Assembly: GCA_025357835.1 (NCBI GenBank)
Contig: JANYLM010000074.1
Span: 53,667-117,666 of the forward strand
DNA: 64,000 bases
From: Gammaproteobacteria bacterium
GTDB lineage: Bacteria; Pseudomonadota; Gammaproteobacteria; Steroidobacterales; Steroidobacteraceae
Direction of reading: 5' to 3'
How positions within the stretch are numbered: position 1 is the stretch's first letter; the number at the start of each line of letters is the position of its first letter. Both the position numbers and the translations under genes were made by a program. Positions 56,261 through 64,000 of this stretch are shown here, piece after piece. The notes under the pieces are model-generated. The model was not told the DNA's origin. It saw only the letters and a program-made list of their open reading frames with translations, and searched no databases.

Positions 56261-56964
56261 TCTTGCGGTTCCTCATTCTGATTTTGATTGGTGAAGACGA
56301 CGTACTTGCGCCAATCCGCACGCCACATGAATCGCCTGGTAATGAATCCGCGCGCACCCAGGGACACATAGGCCATTTGGTTGTGAGTCTGCAAAGGCTG
56401 GGGCGGTACCTTGTTGTCGACGTGCTGGTATCCCGTGCCGATACCCCCCGTGGGCGAAAACCAGCGCCATTCGGGTATGAAGGTGTGCCGTAATCCCAGG
56501 CTGACGATATAGCGGTTATCGATGGTCCCCAGTGCCTGCTGCAGCACGAATTCCGCATCAAGGCTGTCAGTGAGGCCGAAATCGCCCCAGGTGGTGACCA
56601 AATTTTGATGATTGAAGACGCCGTAGCCTGCGCCGATTTCCCAACGATGGGTGGCGAAGTCCGGATAGGGTGGTATGGGCGCCGGCTCTCCCGAGGCGAG
56701 CTTGGTAAGGGCCATTTCCGAGCGGCGTGCCCAGCCTTCCTGGCCGCGCGGCGCGCGCACCTTGAACCATTCGGTGTGGCTGTAGAGCACGGTGACGACT
56801 TCGTCGCGGCCCACCACATAGACCACGGGAAAGCCGCGGCCCGGGCCGCTGTGCATTTCCAAGTAGGGCTCTGCAACGACGACTTCAAGCAGTTGTTCCT
56901 TGGCATGGACCAGGGTGACATTGAACGCCTGCAGCAGCAGTAGTAGAGCGAGCAGGCGTCGCAT
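56230..56964 (-). CDS. SH3-domain and beta-barrel exported protein
   Basis: 244 residues from ATG 56964, 4 bp after the upstream stop; the frame runs upstream into the HzsA-like gene. Signal peptide about 1-21. An SH3b domain at about 25-85 contains MHSGPGRGFPVVYVVGRDEVVTVL and WFKVRAPRGQEGW. Residues about 105-244 are beta-barrel-like and end GLAVFF. Found beside the TIGR04565-like barrel. Cell-envelope localisation is inferred; function unknown. Confidence 0.78.
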   Translation of the reverse strand: MRRLLALLLLLQAFNVTLVHAKEQLLEVVVAEPYLEMHSGPGRGFPVVYVVGRDEVVTVLYSHTEWFKVRAPRGQEGWARRSEMALTKLASGEPAPIPPYPDFATHRWEIGAGYGVFNHQNLVTTWGDFGLTDSLDAEFVLQQALGTIDNRYIVSLGLRHTFIPEWRWFSPTGGIGTGYQHVDNKVPPQPLQTHNQMAYVSLGARGFITRRFMWRADWRKYVVFTNQNQNEEPQEWKFGLAVFF

Positions 56965-56968
56965 CAGC

Positions 56969-59734
56969 TCAAATCGCAGGCGCGACGAACGGATCGTTGT
57001 AGTACTGCGCGCCAATGTCCAGCCATTCTGCTATCAAACGCAACTCCGCCGCCGTTAGAAACCCCGTATGGTCAACCGTAATACCGTGATCACTACCATC
57101 AAACTTGCCCAAAAATTTCGCCACCGATCCGCCGGCGCTGCCGGCCGCCATGGGCGGCGCCAATGATACCGGCACCATGATTGTCGTCGGCAATCCCGTC
57201 TTCGGGTCCGGCGGGCCAGGGGCGGGCACCAACAGGTCCTGCAAGACCCCCATATTAAGCGTCTGCTGGTTATGTGCAAACAGCAGTTCTTCGTATGAGG
57301 TGGTTACGGACGTGTCGACATTGGAGCCGCTGTCGGTCAGATCCAATTGGCCGGCCGGCACCATCGGTACGGCTTTGGCTGCATTGACCGGGTTGTGGCA
57401 GAGCACGCAGGTGTGATCGGTCAGCACGGTGACCCCATCGGCGGCAAAGGTCTGCCTTGGGTAATTCCAAAGCGGCTGGATATTGTAGGAAGTCGCGCCG
57501 CCTGCGGCCTTGGCATCGGGATAGTGAATGGTGCTGCGGCACAGTCCATCCCACGGCGCACAGTGGCCGTTGGTGGGCTTGGGCGTGGATAAGTCCGTAT
57601 ACAAGTAAGAAAGCGCCTTGTCGGCCGCGCGACCTGCCGCGATCGGATCGGTCCAGACATCGCTATAAAGCACGTCGATGCTCGGTACCTGTGAACAGAT
57701 GGTCTTAGCGCCGCTCTGGCAGGTATTCCACGACCGCGTATCGGCCATGGTATCGCCGGCATTGGCGGCCGGCAGAGTAGCCAGTGTATTCGGAAACGGC
57801 GCTCCCGCGGCCTGCGCGCCGGCGTTGACCGACGCGGTCAATCCCGAGCGGCCGTGGGACGGCGTGGTCTTGCTGCCGGCGGTATGGCAGCCGTTGCAGG
57901 TCTTGGTTTCACCGGGAATCACTTGCATCCAGCTGGGGTGCGGCGCGCCGATACGCCGTGCATTCTTATCGAGAATGTCGATAGTGAAGGGCACATTGGC
58001 CGGTAATTCGATTTTCACGGAGCCGTCCGGCTCCACCGGCGCGTAGGCAAGAATCTCACGCATTCCCATGCCTGCGGGACCAAATGCCGAGTTGTTGATC
58101 TTGCGCACTTTTTTGTTGGGGATCTCGACGGCTTTTACAATTCGTACAAAGCGCGCGGGACGTTGATCGGCGCTGGCCTGTTTGGGGTCGGCCAGGGCGG
58201 CGATATTCGGCAGGGTGTTGGTGGTTTCCGCGCCAACCATGTCGATCCCATCGAAGTCGTAGACGCTGCGAATGACGAGCAGACCCAATCGACCATTGCT
58301 GTTGTTGGCCAAATTGACGGCAGCGCCGGTCGGTACGAAGTCGGGGATGAAGGTAGGTACCGGAGTGCGCGCCTGCATGATGACCGGTTCGACGATGACG
58401 GTGTTCGCTTCGCCGCCCAGTATGGGGCTCAAGGTTCCGGTGTTGGCGTCGTAGATCCAGATCGTGTACTGGGGCGGCGCCAATTGCACATTGGGGCCAC
58501 CGGTGTTGGAGGCCGTGCAAACTTTGGTCGCGGCCGGGGTCACCGACGAATCCAGTACCAGGCAAGGAGCCCAGCTGACGAGCATTCTATTGGTCCCGTC
58601 GTACAGCGGATAGGCGGACGCGAACCTGCCGCCCAGGGAAGGCATGTCGGAATCGGTGGTAACACCGAGGGTGGTCGTGCTGCTTTGCGCCGTACCGGCA
58701 GCGCCCTTTGGCGTCGCCGGCTGATTGATCTCCACGAAGCCGGCGGCGTCGATTTGAACGATATCGCCGCCCTGCTGGGTGCCCAAGAACGGCCGAGTGA
58801 TGGCGATCAACTTGCCGTCCGCACGCTGCCGCGCGTTCAAGAACTGGATCACGTTATCGTTGGTTCCGGCAATGTTGGCGCCCGTGGCATGGCTGTTCTC
58901 TCCATAAAAGAGCTCCAATCCGCTGCCGTCTGGATTAGAGCGGTACAGGCTGATCTGATCGCCGTTGATGGATTCGTAACGCGAAAACACGATCTGACCA
59001 TTGGCCAGCACTGAGGGCGCGAAATCGTGATTGGTGTTGAAACTGATCTGGTGAATATTGGTGCCGTCGGCGTTCATGACATGCAACAAGAAGATAGGTT
59101 GCTTGCGGTCGTCGGTTTGCGCCGGGTATTGCGGCCGACCTTCATCGATCAGGATGGCCTGGGTCGCCGCCTGGCGGGTCGAGGCGAATACGATGCGCCC
59201 GTCAGGCAGGTAGTGCGCGCCCACGTCGTGGCCGGCGGTGGTGCTGTCGTTGGTGAGTTGAGTCACCGTTTTCGCCACGGCGTCGTACTGGTAGAGCTTC
59301 CAGGTGGGCTGAGTGATATCCGTGTTGGGCTTGTTGGGGTCTAGCGGCAGACGCAGCGAGAACACCAATTTCTTGCCGTCGGGAGACGAGTCCAGGTCGC
59401 GAACGTCGCCCATGCCCTTGGTGATCGGCTTGGTGATATTGGTCTCTGGGAACCCGGGGCTGGCCTGCTCGCGGATATACAGATCGCCCCCGGTGGTGGA
59501 GGTAATCAGGTCGCGCACGTCGATATCGGCGTTCGGCGTGGACGCGGGCGCGGGTCGCTTTACGTATGCCAGCGGAAAATTCAAAGTGCCGGGATCCTGA
59601 GGCTGTACCCCCGCAACACCCGGCGCATGCCCGCTCACACCGCTTTGGCAGCCGGCCATGAGCAATGCCGGCAGCAACAGCACCGCGAGCTTGAGGGAAC
59701 CGTGACGAGGTTCACGAGTGAGGAATGTGTTCAT
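56969..59734 (-). CDS. HzsA-like exported lipoprotein: beta-propeller plus two c-type haem sites
   Basis: 921 residues from ATG 59734. The lipobox LLMAGC suggests a lipoprotein. Residues about 70-450 form a TolB/WD40-like propeller (SSPDGKKLVFSLRLP, YLPDGRIVFASTRQ, VLANGQIVFSRYES). Two haem c motifs are CNGCH at 613-617 and CVLCH at 776-780. The arrangement resembles the hydrazine synthase alpha-subunit-like (HzsA-related) proteins, without implying hydrazine chemistry here. First gene of the minus-strand operon; the next gene starts 4 bp on. Confidence 0.8.
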   Translation of the reverse strand: MNTFLTREPRHGSLKLAVLLLPALLMAGCQSGVSGHAPGVAGVQPQDPGTLNFPLAYVKRPAPASTPNADIDVRDLITSTTGGDLYIREQASPGFPETNITKPITKGMGDVRDLDSSPDGKKLVFSLRLPLDPNKPNTDITQPTWKLYQYDAVAKTVTQLTNDSTTAGHDVGAHYLPDGRIVFASTRQAATQAILIDEGRPQYPAQTDDRKQPIFLLHVMNADGTNIHQISFNTNHDFAPSVLANGQIVFSRYESINGDQISLYRSNPDGSGLELFYGENSHATGANIAGTNDNVIQFLNARQRADGKLIAITRPFLGTQQGGDIVQIDAAGFVEINQPATPKGAAGTAQSSTTTLGVTTDSDMPSLGGRFASAYPLYDGTNRMLVSWAPCLVLDSSVTPAATKVCTASNTGGPNVQLAPPQYTIWIYDANTGTLSPILGGEANTVIVEPVIMQARTPVPTFIPDFVPTGAAVNLANNSNGRLGLLVIRSVYDFDGIDMVGAETTNTLPNIAALADPKQASADQRPARFVRIVKAVEIPNKKVRKINNSAFGPAGMGMREILAYAPVEPDGSVKIELPANVPFTIDILDKNARRIGAPHPSWMQVIPGETKTCNGCHTAGSKTTPSHGRSGLTASVNAGAQAAGAPFPNTLATLPAANAGDTMADTRSWNTCQSGAKTICSQVPSIDVLYSDVWTDPIAAGRAADKALSYLYTDLSTPKPTNGHCAPWDGLCRSTIHYPDAKAAGGATSYNIQPLWNYPRQTFAADGVTVLTDHTCVLCHNPVNAAKAVPMVPAGQLDLTDSGSNVDTSVTTSYEELLFAHNQQTLNMGVLQDLLVPAPGPPDPKTGLPTTIMVPVSLAPPMAAGSAGGSVAKFLGKFDGSDHGITVDHTGFLTAAELRLIAEWLDIGAQYYNDPFVAPAI

Positions 59735-60065
59735 GGTGTTGATTACCTACCTTCAATCATCGGTTCAGCCATCAGTGTGCCTGCTCGCGCGGGCTTATTG
59801 AACTTATTCGCTCTCAAAACCCGATCTTCGTTTACTGCCTTTGTGCAATCTGTTAACGCACTCACAGAAGAACTTCGCAACATCCGTTTCTCTGTGCATC
59901 TCCGAGCAGACTTTCGCAAATTGGGCTGAAGGATATAGGCGGACAGGGGTCAGTCGATATGTCGCGAAACACCGACGTCGTTCGGATGAGACATTCCCTG
60001 AGGCCTTTTTTACTCGGTATATTCGCGTCACGTCGAAACCACAACTCACGAGAGTGGATGTGCAT
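59735..60065. promoter_or_regulatory. 331-bp divergent intergenic region between the two redox operons
   Basis: No credible gene is seen. It separates the divergent starts of the HzsA-like lipoprotein and the haem protein gene. It is AT-richer than the flanks in the middle (TTGAACTTATTCGCTCTCAAAAC near 59797). No clear hexamer pair can be assigned by eye. Confidence 0.5.
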
Positions 60066-61301
60066 ATGAAGTATGGGATGGCAAAGCCGAAGACCAACGG
60101 TACGCGGCGGGCCGCAGTAGCACCGGCAGCAGTAAGAATTGCGATTCGCGCAATCCTCTGTGCGAGCGCATTGACGCTGGCCACCGCCAGCGTCTTCGCG
60201 AACCCTACGCGGGACCAAGCGAAGCGCATGTACGACCGCATTGCGGGCATTCCCGCATCGGATGTGATGTTGAATCAGATGACGGCGACGGACGCGACCA
60301 GCGCCGCACTGCTGGCCACTAAGGATCCGGCCTTCTACAACAATACGGTCCGCAACTTAGCCACGCCTTGGACGAATCGCGATCAAACGGTGTTCGCCCC
60401 GCTCAATGACTACACCGCCACCGTCATCGGCATGGTGCGCGACGACCTTCCGTTCAACACCTTGCTCAGCGCGGATATCATCTATACGGCGGATTCCGCT
60501 TCCGGCGCACCGGCCTACTCAACGTCGAACAATGCCATGTACCAAGCGCTCGACGACAGCGGCGCCGATCTGTCGGTTCACCTAGCAAAGAACGCTCAAT
60601 CGGGGGTCACCGGGCTGCCCCCGGCGGCAGTCGCGGGCGTCTTGACGACCCGCGCCGCGGCCAACGCCTTCTTCATGGATGGCACCAACCGCCGGATGTT
60701 CCGCTTCACGATGATGAATCATCTGTGCGCCGATCTTCAGACCATTCCCGACACGACGCGTCCACCGGATCGTATTCGCCAGGACGTGACCCGCAGCCCC
60801 GGTGGCGATAGCAGCTTGTTCCTGAACAACTGCATCGAATGCCACAGCGGCATGGACCCCATGGCGCAGGCGTTCGCCTACTACAACTTCAGTTACAACG
60901 TCGCCACCGACCCGACGGGTGCGGCCGGGCAGATCGTCTACACGGCGGGGCAGGTGCAGCCGAAATACTTCATTAACAATACCAATTTCCCGCAAGGCTA
61001 CGTCACCCCCGACGATCACTGGGACAATCGGTGGCGCGGCGGCGTGAATTCGCTGCTCGGATGGGATCCGAATCAGACGGGCAGCGGTGCAGGCGCCAAG
61101 AGTCTCGGTCAGGAGCTCGAGGGCAGCGCGGCCTTTGCCAACTGCCAAGTCTCGCGAGTCTTCAAGTACGTGTGCTTCCGCGCGCCGAGCGATACCCAAG
61201 ACCGCAGCCAGGTTGCGACGATGATCAATTCGTTCAAGTCCAACAATTACTCGCTGCGGCAGGTATTTGCCGACGCAGCCGTCTACTGCATGGGGAATTG
61301 A
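60066..61301 (+). CDS. Exported haem c-binding protein of the redox operon
   Basis: 411 residues from ATG 60066; the frame is open upstream to 59841 without a ribosome-binding site. A signal peptide covers about residues 20-46. One haem motif, CIECH at 256-260, sits in NNCIECHSGMDPMAQAFAYYNF, a pattern seen in DUF1592/PSD1-type cytochrome-like proteins. The rest is helical and Trp/Tyr bearing. It is 2 bp before the LamG lipoprotein gene and is part of the divergent plus-strand operon. Confidence 0.75.
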   Translation: MKYGMAKPKTNGTRRAAVAPAAVRIAIRAILCASALTLATASVFANPTRDQAKRMYDRIAGIPASDVMLNQMTATDATSAALLATKDPAFYNNTVRNLATPWTNRDQTVFAPLNDYTATVIGMVRDDLPFNTLLSADIIYTADSASGAPAYSTSNNAMYQALDDSGADLSVHLAKNAQSGVTGLPPAAVAGVLTTRAAANAFFMDGTNRRMFRFTMMNHLCADLQTIPDTTRPPDRIRQDVTRSPGGDSSLFLNNCIECHSGMDPMAQAFAYYNFSYNVATDPTGAAGQIVYTAGQVQPKYFINNTNFPQGYVTPDDHWDNRWRGGVNSLLGWDPNQTGSGAGAKSLGQELEGSAAFANCQVSRVFKYVCFRAPSDTQDRSQVATMINSFKSNNYSLRQVFADAAVYCMGN

Positions 61302-61303
61302 GC

Positions 61304-63799
61304 ATGAACCTTACACGCACTATTGGTTTGCTCGCCCTGGCCACTACCTTCGCCCTGAGCGCCTGCAGCGGCGGGGCACCGACTACTGCCGCCGCGGCGA
61401 CGGCACCGACCACGTCGGCGGCGGCCTATGTAGGACCTCCGGCTGGGTCGGCGGATGTCACAGCATTTCAGGTCAGTCTTTGGAACAATATTCGCGGTCA
61501 GAATCGTTGCGGCCAATGCCACAATGCGACCTCCCCCGCACAGATGCCTAATTTCGCCCGCGGAGACGACGTGAATATGGCCTATGCGCAGGCCAACAGC
61601 GTGGTCAATTTACAGTCCCCGTCGACCTCTAGGATGGTTATCAAGGTGAGCGGCGGACACAATTGCTGGCTGGCCGATCCCAACGCCTGCGGCCAGATCT
61701 TGACCACTTGGATCAGCAACTGGGCCGGAGCCACCCTCGGCGGCACGGGCACTCAGGTGCAGCTGGTGGCGCCGCCGCCGCAAACTGTGGGGTCAAGCAA
61801 GAACTTCCCTGCTTCGACCGCGGATTTCAATGCGACGGTGTACCCGGTGCTCAGGCAGTACTGTTCCAAATGCCATGCGCCGGACGCGGCGACGCCGCAG
61901 TCGCCGTATTTCGCGTCGTCCGACATCAATCAGGCTTATCAGTACGCGATTCCGCGGATCGATTTGAACGCGCCAACCAGTTCCCGGTTCGTCAGCCGTC
62001 TAGCCGCGGACATGCACAATTGCTGGGCTGTTTGCGGCACCATGACGACTAATGCCGGTGTCACGACGGTTGGGCCGCCCGGCAGCAGCGCTGCGGTCAT
62101 GCTGGCCGCCATTCAACAATTCGCCGGCATGGTGTCCGTCACTCCTGTCGATTCAACCTTGGTTGTCAGTCAGGCCTTGGCCCTGGCGCAAGGTACAATT
62201 GCGAGCGGCGCCAATCGCTTCGATGCGAATGTGATTGCCAAGTATGAATTCCAGACCGGCACGGGCCTTGTGGCCTATGACACCAGCGGCGTCGATCCGT
62301 CGGCGGATCTGACGATCTCGGGCAGTGTGGCCTGGGCGGGCGGCTGGGGTATCACGGTGGGCGCCGGCGGCAAGGCGCAGGCGTCGACTTCGTCGAGCAA
62401 GAAAATACATGACCTGATCGGGGCCACCGGCGAATACTCCGTTGAGGCTTGGGTCGCGCCCGCACTGGTGGCGGCCGACAAGTCCTACATGGTCAGCTAT
62501 TCCGGGGGCGACACCCTGCGTAATTTCACGCTCGGCCAGACCAACCAAAACTATGACTTCATCATGCGCAGTTCCGGTTCGGATCTGAACGGCATGCCGC
62601 AACTGCCGACTCCGACTGCCGCCATGGTGCTGCAGGCCACCCTGCAGCATGTGGTGCTCACCTATGATCCGGTCAACGGGCGCCAGATCTATGTGAACGG
62701 CCAGAATACCCAGGTAGTGGATCCGCAGAAGGGCGGCAGCATCGCCAACTGGGACGCTTCATTCGCTTTGGTGCTCGGCAACGAAGTATCGAGTGATCGC
62801 TCCTGGCAGGGCCTCATCAAGTTCGTCGCCATCCACAATCGCGCCTTGACGGCTCCGCAGATCCTCCAGAACTTCAATGCCGGCGTCGGGCAACGCTTCT
62901 TTCTGCTGTTCGACGTGTCCGCCGCGACCGGCGTAGCGAAGGGCTATGTCATGTTCACGGGCAGTCAGTACGATAGTTCGAGCTATATGTTCACTTCGCC
63001 GACCTTCATTTCGCTCGACCCGACGGCCAAGCCGGACGGCATCGTCGTCAAGGGCATACGCATCGGCATCAACGGTACGATTCCGACAGTGGGCCAGGCG
63101 TTCATCCCGCTCAATACCATGGTGACCGCAGCCAACTACACGGCGACAGGCCAAGTGTTATCCAAGATTGGCACCGTCATCGCCATCCAGAGCGGCCCGC
63201 TGACGGATCAGTTCTTCTTGAGTTTCGATCAGCTGGGCACCAAAACCCATGTAACCACTGAGCCCTTGCCAATTCCCATCGCGGCCACCGATCTTCCGCC
63301 GGCCGCGGCAGTCGGTGTGCGCACCTTCGGGCAGATCAACGCCAGTCTAGCGGCGCTGACCGGCGTGCCGACCACCAACCCGGCGGTCATGCAGACTTAT
63401 GCAGCGGTGCAGCAGCAGCTGCCCTCCGCCCCGACCTTGGAGAGTTTCTCGTCGGCCAACCAAGTGGGCGTCGCGCAGCTCGCCATTCAGTATTGCAACG
63501 CTGCGGTCAACTCGGCTGCTGCGGCGCAATTGTTCCCCGGGGTAACAATCAGCGCCTCACTCTTTGGAGCGAACGGCACGGCGGCCGGAGTCAACCAGAT
63601 AAGCAGTGCGCTCGCAGCCCGAGTGCTTGGCACGGGGTTGGCAACTCAACCGGCGGGGTCCACGGTCACCACCGAGCTCAATAGCATGATCGGCAAGCTC
63701 TGCACCTCATCGCCCTGTACATCCCTGGCACGAGTACAAGCCGTGACCTCTGCAGCCTGCGCAGCGGCGCTTGGCAGTTCCGATATGTTGATTAATTAA
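61304..63799 (+). CDS. Multi-haem lipoprotein with LamG domain
   Basis: 831 residues from ATG 61304, after GGGGAA. Lipobox ALSAC (Cys21). Two haem c motifs, CGQCH (69-73) and CSKCH (187-191), each in about a 100-residue segment. Residues about 300-490 look like a LamG/concanavalin-type fold (EYSVEAWVAPALVAADKSYMVSYSGG, QHVVLTYDPVNGRQIYVNG). The C-terminal third is Ala/Thr/Ser rich with a few Cys. LamG domains bind glycans or surface ligands, so a surface-attached electron carrier is a reasonable inference. Ends 28 bp before the Tat gene. Confidence 0.78.
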   Translation: MNLTRTIGLLALATTFALSACSGGAPTTAAAATAPTTSAAAYVGPPAGSADVTAFQVSLWNNIRGQNRCGQCHNATSPAQMPNFARGDDVNMAYAQANSVVNLQSPSTSRMVIKVSGGHNCWLADPNACGQILTTWISNWAGATLGGTGTQVQLVAPPPQTVGSSKNFPASTADFNATVYPVLRQYCSKCHAPDAATPQSPYFASSDINQAYQYAIPRIDLNAPTSSRFVSRLAADMHNCWAVCGTMTTNAGVTTVGPPGSSAAVMLAAIQQFAGMVSVTPVDSTLVVSQALALAQGTIASGANRFDANVIAKYEFQTGTGLVAYDTSGVDPSADLTISGSVAWAGGWGITVGAGGKAQASTSSSKKIHDLIGATGEYSVEAWVAPALVAADKSYMVSYSGGDTLRNFTLGQTNQNYDFIMRSSGSDLNGMPQLPTPTAAMVLQATLQHVVLTYDPVNGRQIYVNGQNTQVVDPQKGGSIANWDASFALVLGNEVSSDRSWQGLIKFVAIHNRALTAPQILQNFNAGVGQRFFLLFDVSAATGVAKGYVMFTGSQYDSSSYMFTSPTFISLDPTAKPDGIVVKGIRIGINGTIPTVGQAFIPLNTMVTAANYTATGQVLSKIGTVIAIQSGPLTDQFFLSFDQLGTKTHVTTEPLPIPIAATDLPPAAAVGVRTFGQINASLAALTGVPTTNPAVMQTYAAVQQQLPSAPTLESFSSANQVGVAQLAIQYCNAAVNSAAAAQLFPGVTISASLFGANGTAAGVNQISSALAARVLGTGLATQPAGSTVTTELNSMIGKLCTSSPCTSLARVQAVTSAACAAALGSSDMLIN

Positions 63800-63827
63800 G
63801 CAGATGAATCGAAGAGGTCTCTATATT

Positions 63828-64000
63828 ATGAGCAAAAAACCACCTAAGGCCTTAGGGTTGAACGAGCCGTTTCGTCACCCGGATCATTCCAAGCCGCGGA
63901 CGCGCCGCGAATTCGTCGCGCAGGGGTTCTTGACCGGCGCTGCGACCATCATTGGGCCGTCGCTGCTTGGGCTGCTTGCCAATCCGCGCATGGCGCGCGG
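63828..64000 (+). CDS. Tat-signal protein, 3' truncated
   Basis: 57 residues are visible, cut by the window end. The start chosen is ATG 63828 after AGAGG; an ATG at 63804 is alternative. Residues about 17-45 read SKPRTRREFVAQGFLTGAATIIGPSLLGLL, with the twin-arginine motif TRREFVAQ. So a cofactor-containing, folded protein is exported by Tat. It is the third gene of the plus-strand operon; its catalytic part lies outside the window. Confidence 0.65.
   Translation, partial: MSKKPPKALGLNEPFRHPDHSKPRTRREFVAQGFLTGAATIIGPSLLGLLANPRMAR

Noticed and set aside
56969..59734. Anammox hydrazine synthase
   Set aside because: The similarity is to the HzsA-like family in general; no partner hydrazine genes are present.

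Overview
The window reads as the chromosome of a high-GC gammaproteobacterium. The order nrdR-ribD-ribE-ribB(A)-ribH-nusB-thiL, the DUF1820 protein, a type IV minor-pilin/pilY1 operon, EttA and single-chain PurL are typical of that class. The mix of TonB receptors, secreted amidohydrolases and fibre-like surface genes points towards Xanthomonadales, Nevskiales or Steroidobacterales. That placement is inferred from gene content only. I saw no tRNA, rRNA, CRISPR array, insertion sequence or prophage.

Layout. 1-8.5 kb is metabolic: a truncated enoyl-CoA hydratase, a secreted HExxH peptidase-like protein, homocysteine methyltransferase, an LpxD paralogue coupled to an RhtA-type exporter, a ZIP metal transporter, a cystathionine gamma-synthase family enzyme and an exported amidohydrolase. 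8.6-11.2 kb holds a small Cys/His secreted protein and a TonB-dependent receptor. 11.3-16.8 kb (minus strand) is a compact set of six genes. Three are exported fibre-subunit-like proteins sharing motifs; the others are a small exported protein, a PapD-like chaperone and a beta-barrel protein with a Ca-binding B-like tail. I read this as an unconventional chaperone/usher-type surface fibre system. A glycine-rich exported protein follows at 17 kb. 17.9-24.3 kb (minus) is fimT-pilV-pilW-pilX-pilY1-pilE, nearly all genes overlapping by 4 bp, with an L-type-lectin-like N-terminus on PilY1. 24.5-26.5 kb is a two-component system and 26.5-27.9 kb an orphan TagH-like FHA protein.

28-45.1 kb is mostly housekeeping: DUF1820, purL, a DUF4145 protein, ettA, glyA, nrdR, the riboflavin cluster with nusB and thiL, a Ser/Thr kinase fused to a cyclic-nucleotide-binding domain, folE2, ispA and xseB. 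The second enzyme of the riboflavin set has a GTP cyclohydrolase II-like half that lacks the zinc cysteines. 45.3-48.3 kb has an EexN-type lipoprotein, an alpha/beta hydrolase, a methyltransferase and a SYLF protein. 48.3-52.2 kb pairs an ECF sigma factor with a transmembrane Ser/Thr kinase carrying a repeat-rich C-terminus. Divergent from them are two tiny exported proteins, one made of four near-identical 13-residue repeats. A GlpQ-type phosphodiesterase follows.

53.2-64 kb is the most unusual block. A seven-gene minus-strand operon encodes a beta-propeller/di-haem HzsA-like protein, an SH3 protein, an outer-membrane beta-barrel lipoprotein, a TlpA-type thioredoxin, DUF4266, DUF3570 and a Tat-exported HiPIP. 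A divergent plus-strand operon encodes a haem-binding protein, a multi-haem LamG lipoprotein and a Tat substrate cut off by the window end. Together they look like an uncharacterised cell-envelope redox system. The two best candidates for undescribed biology are this block and the 11-17 kb fibre operon.
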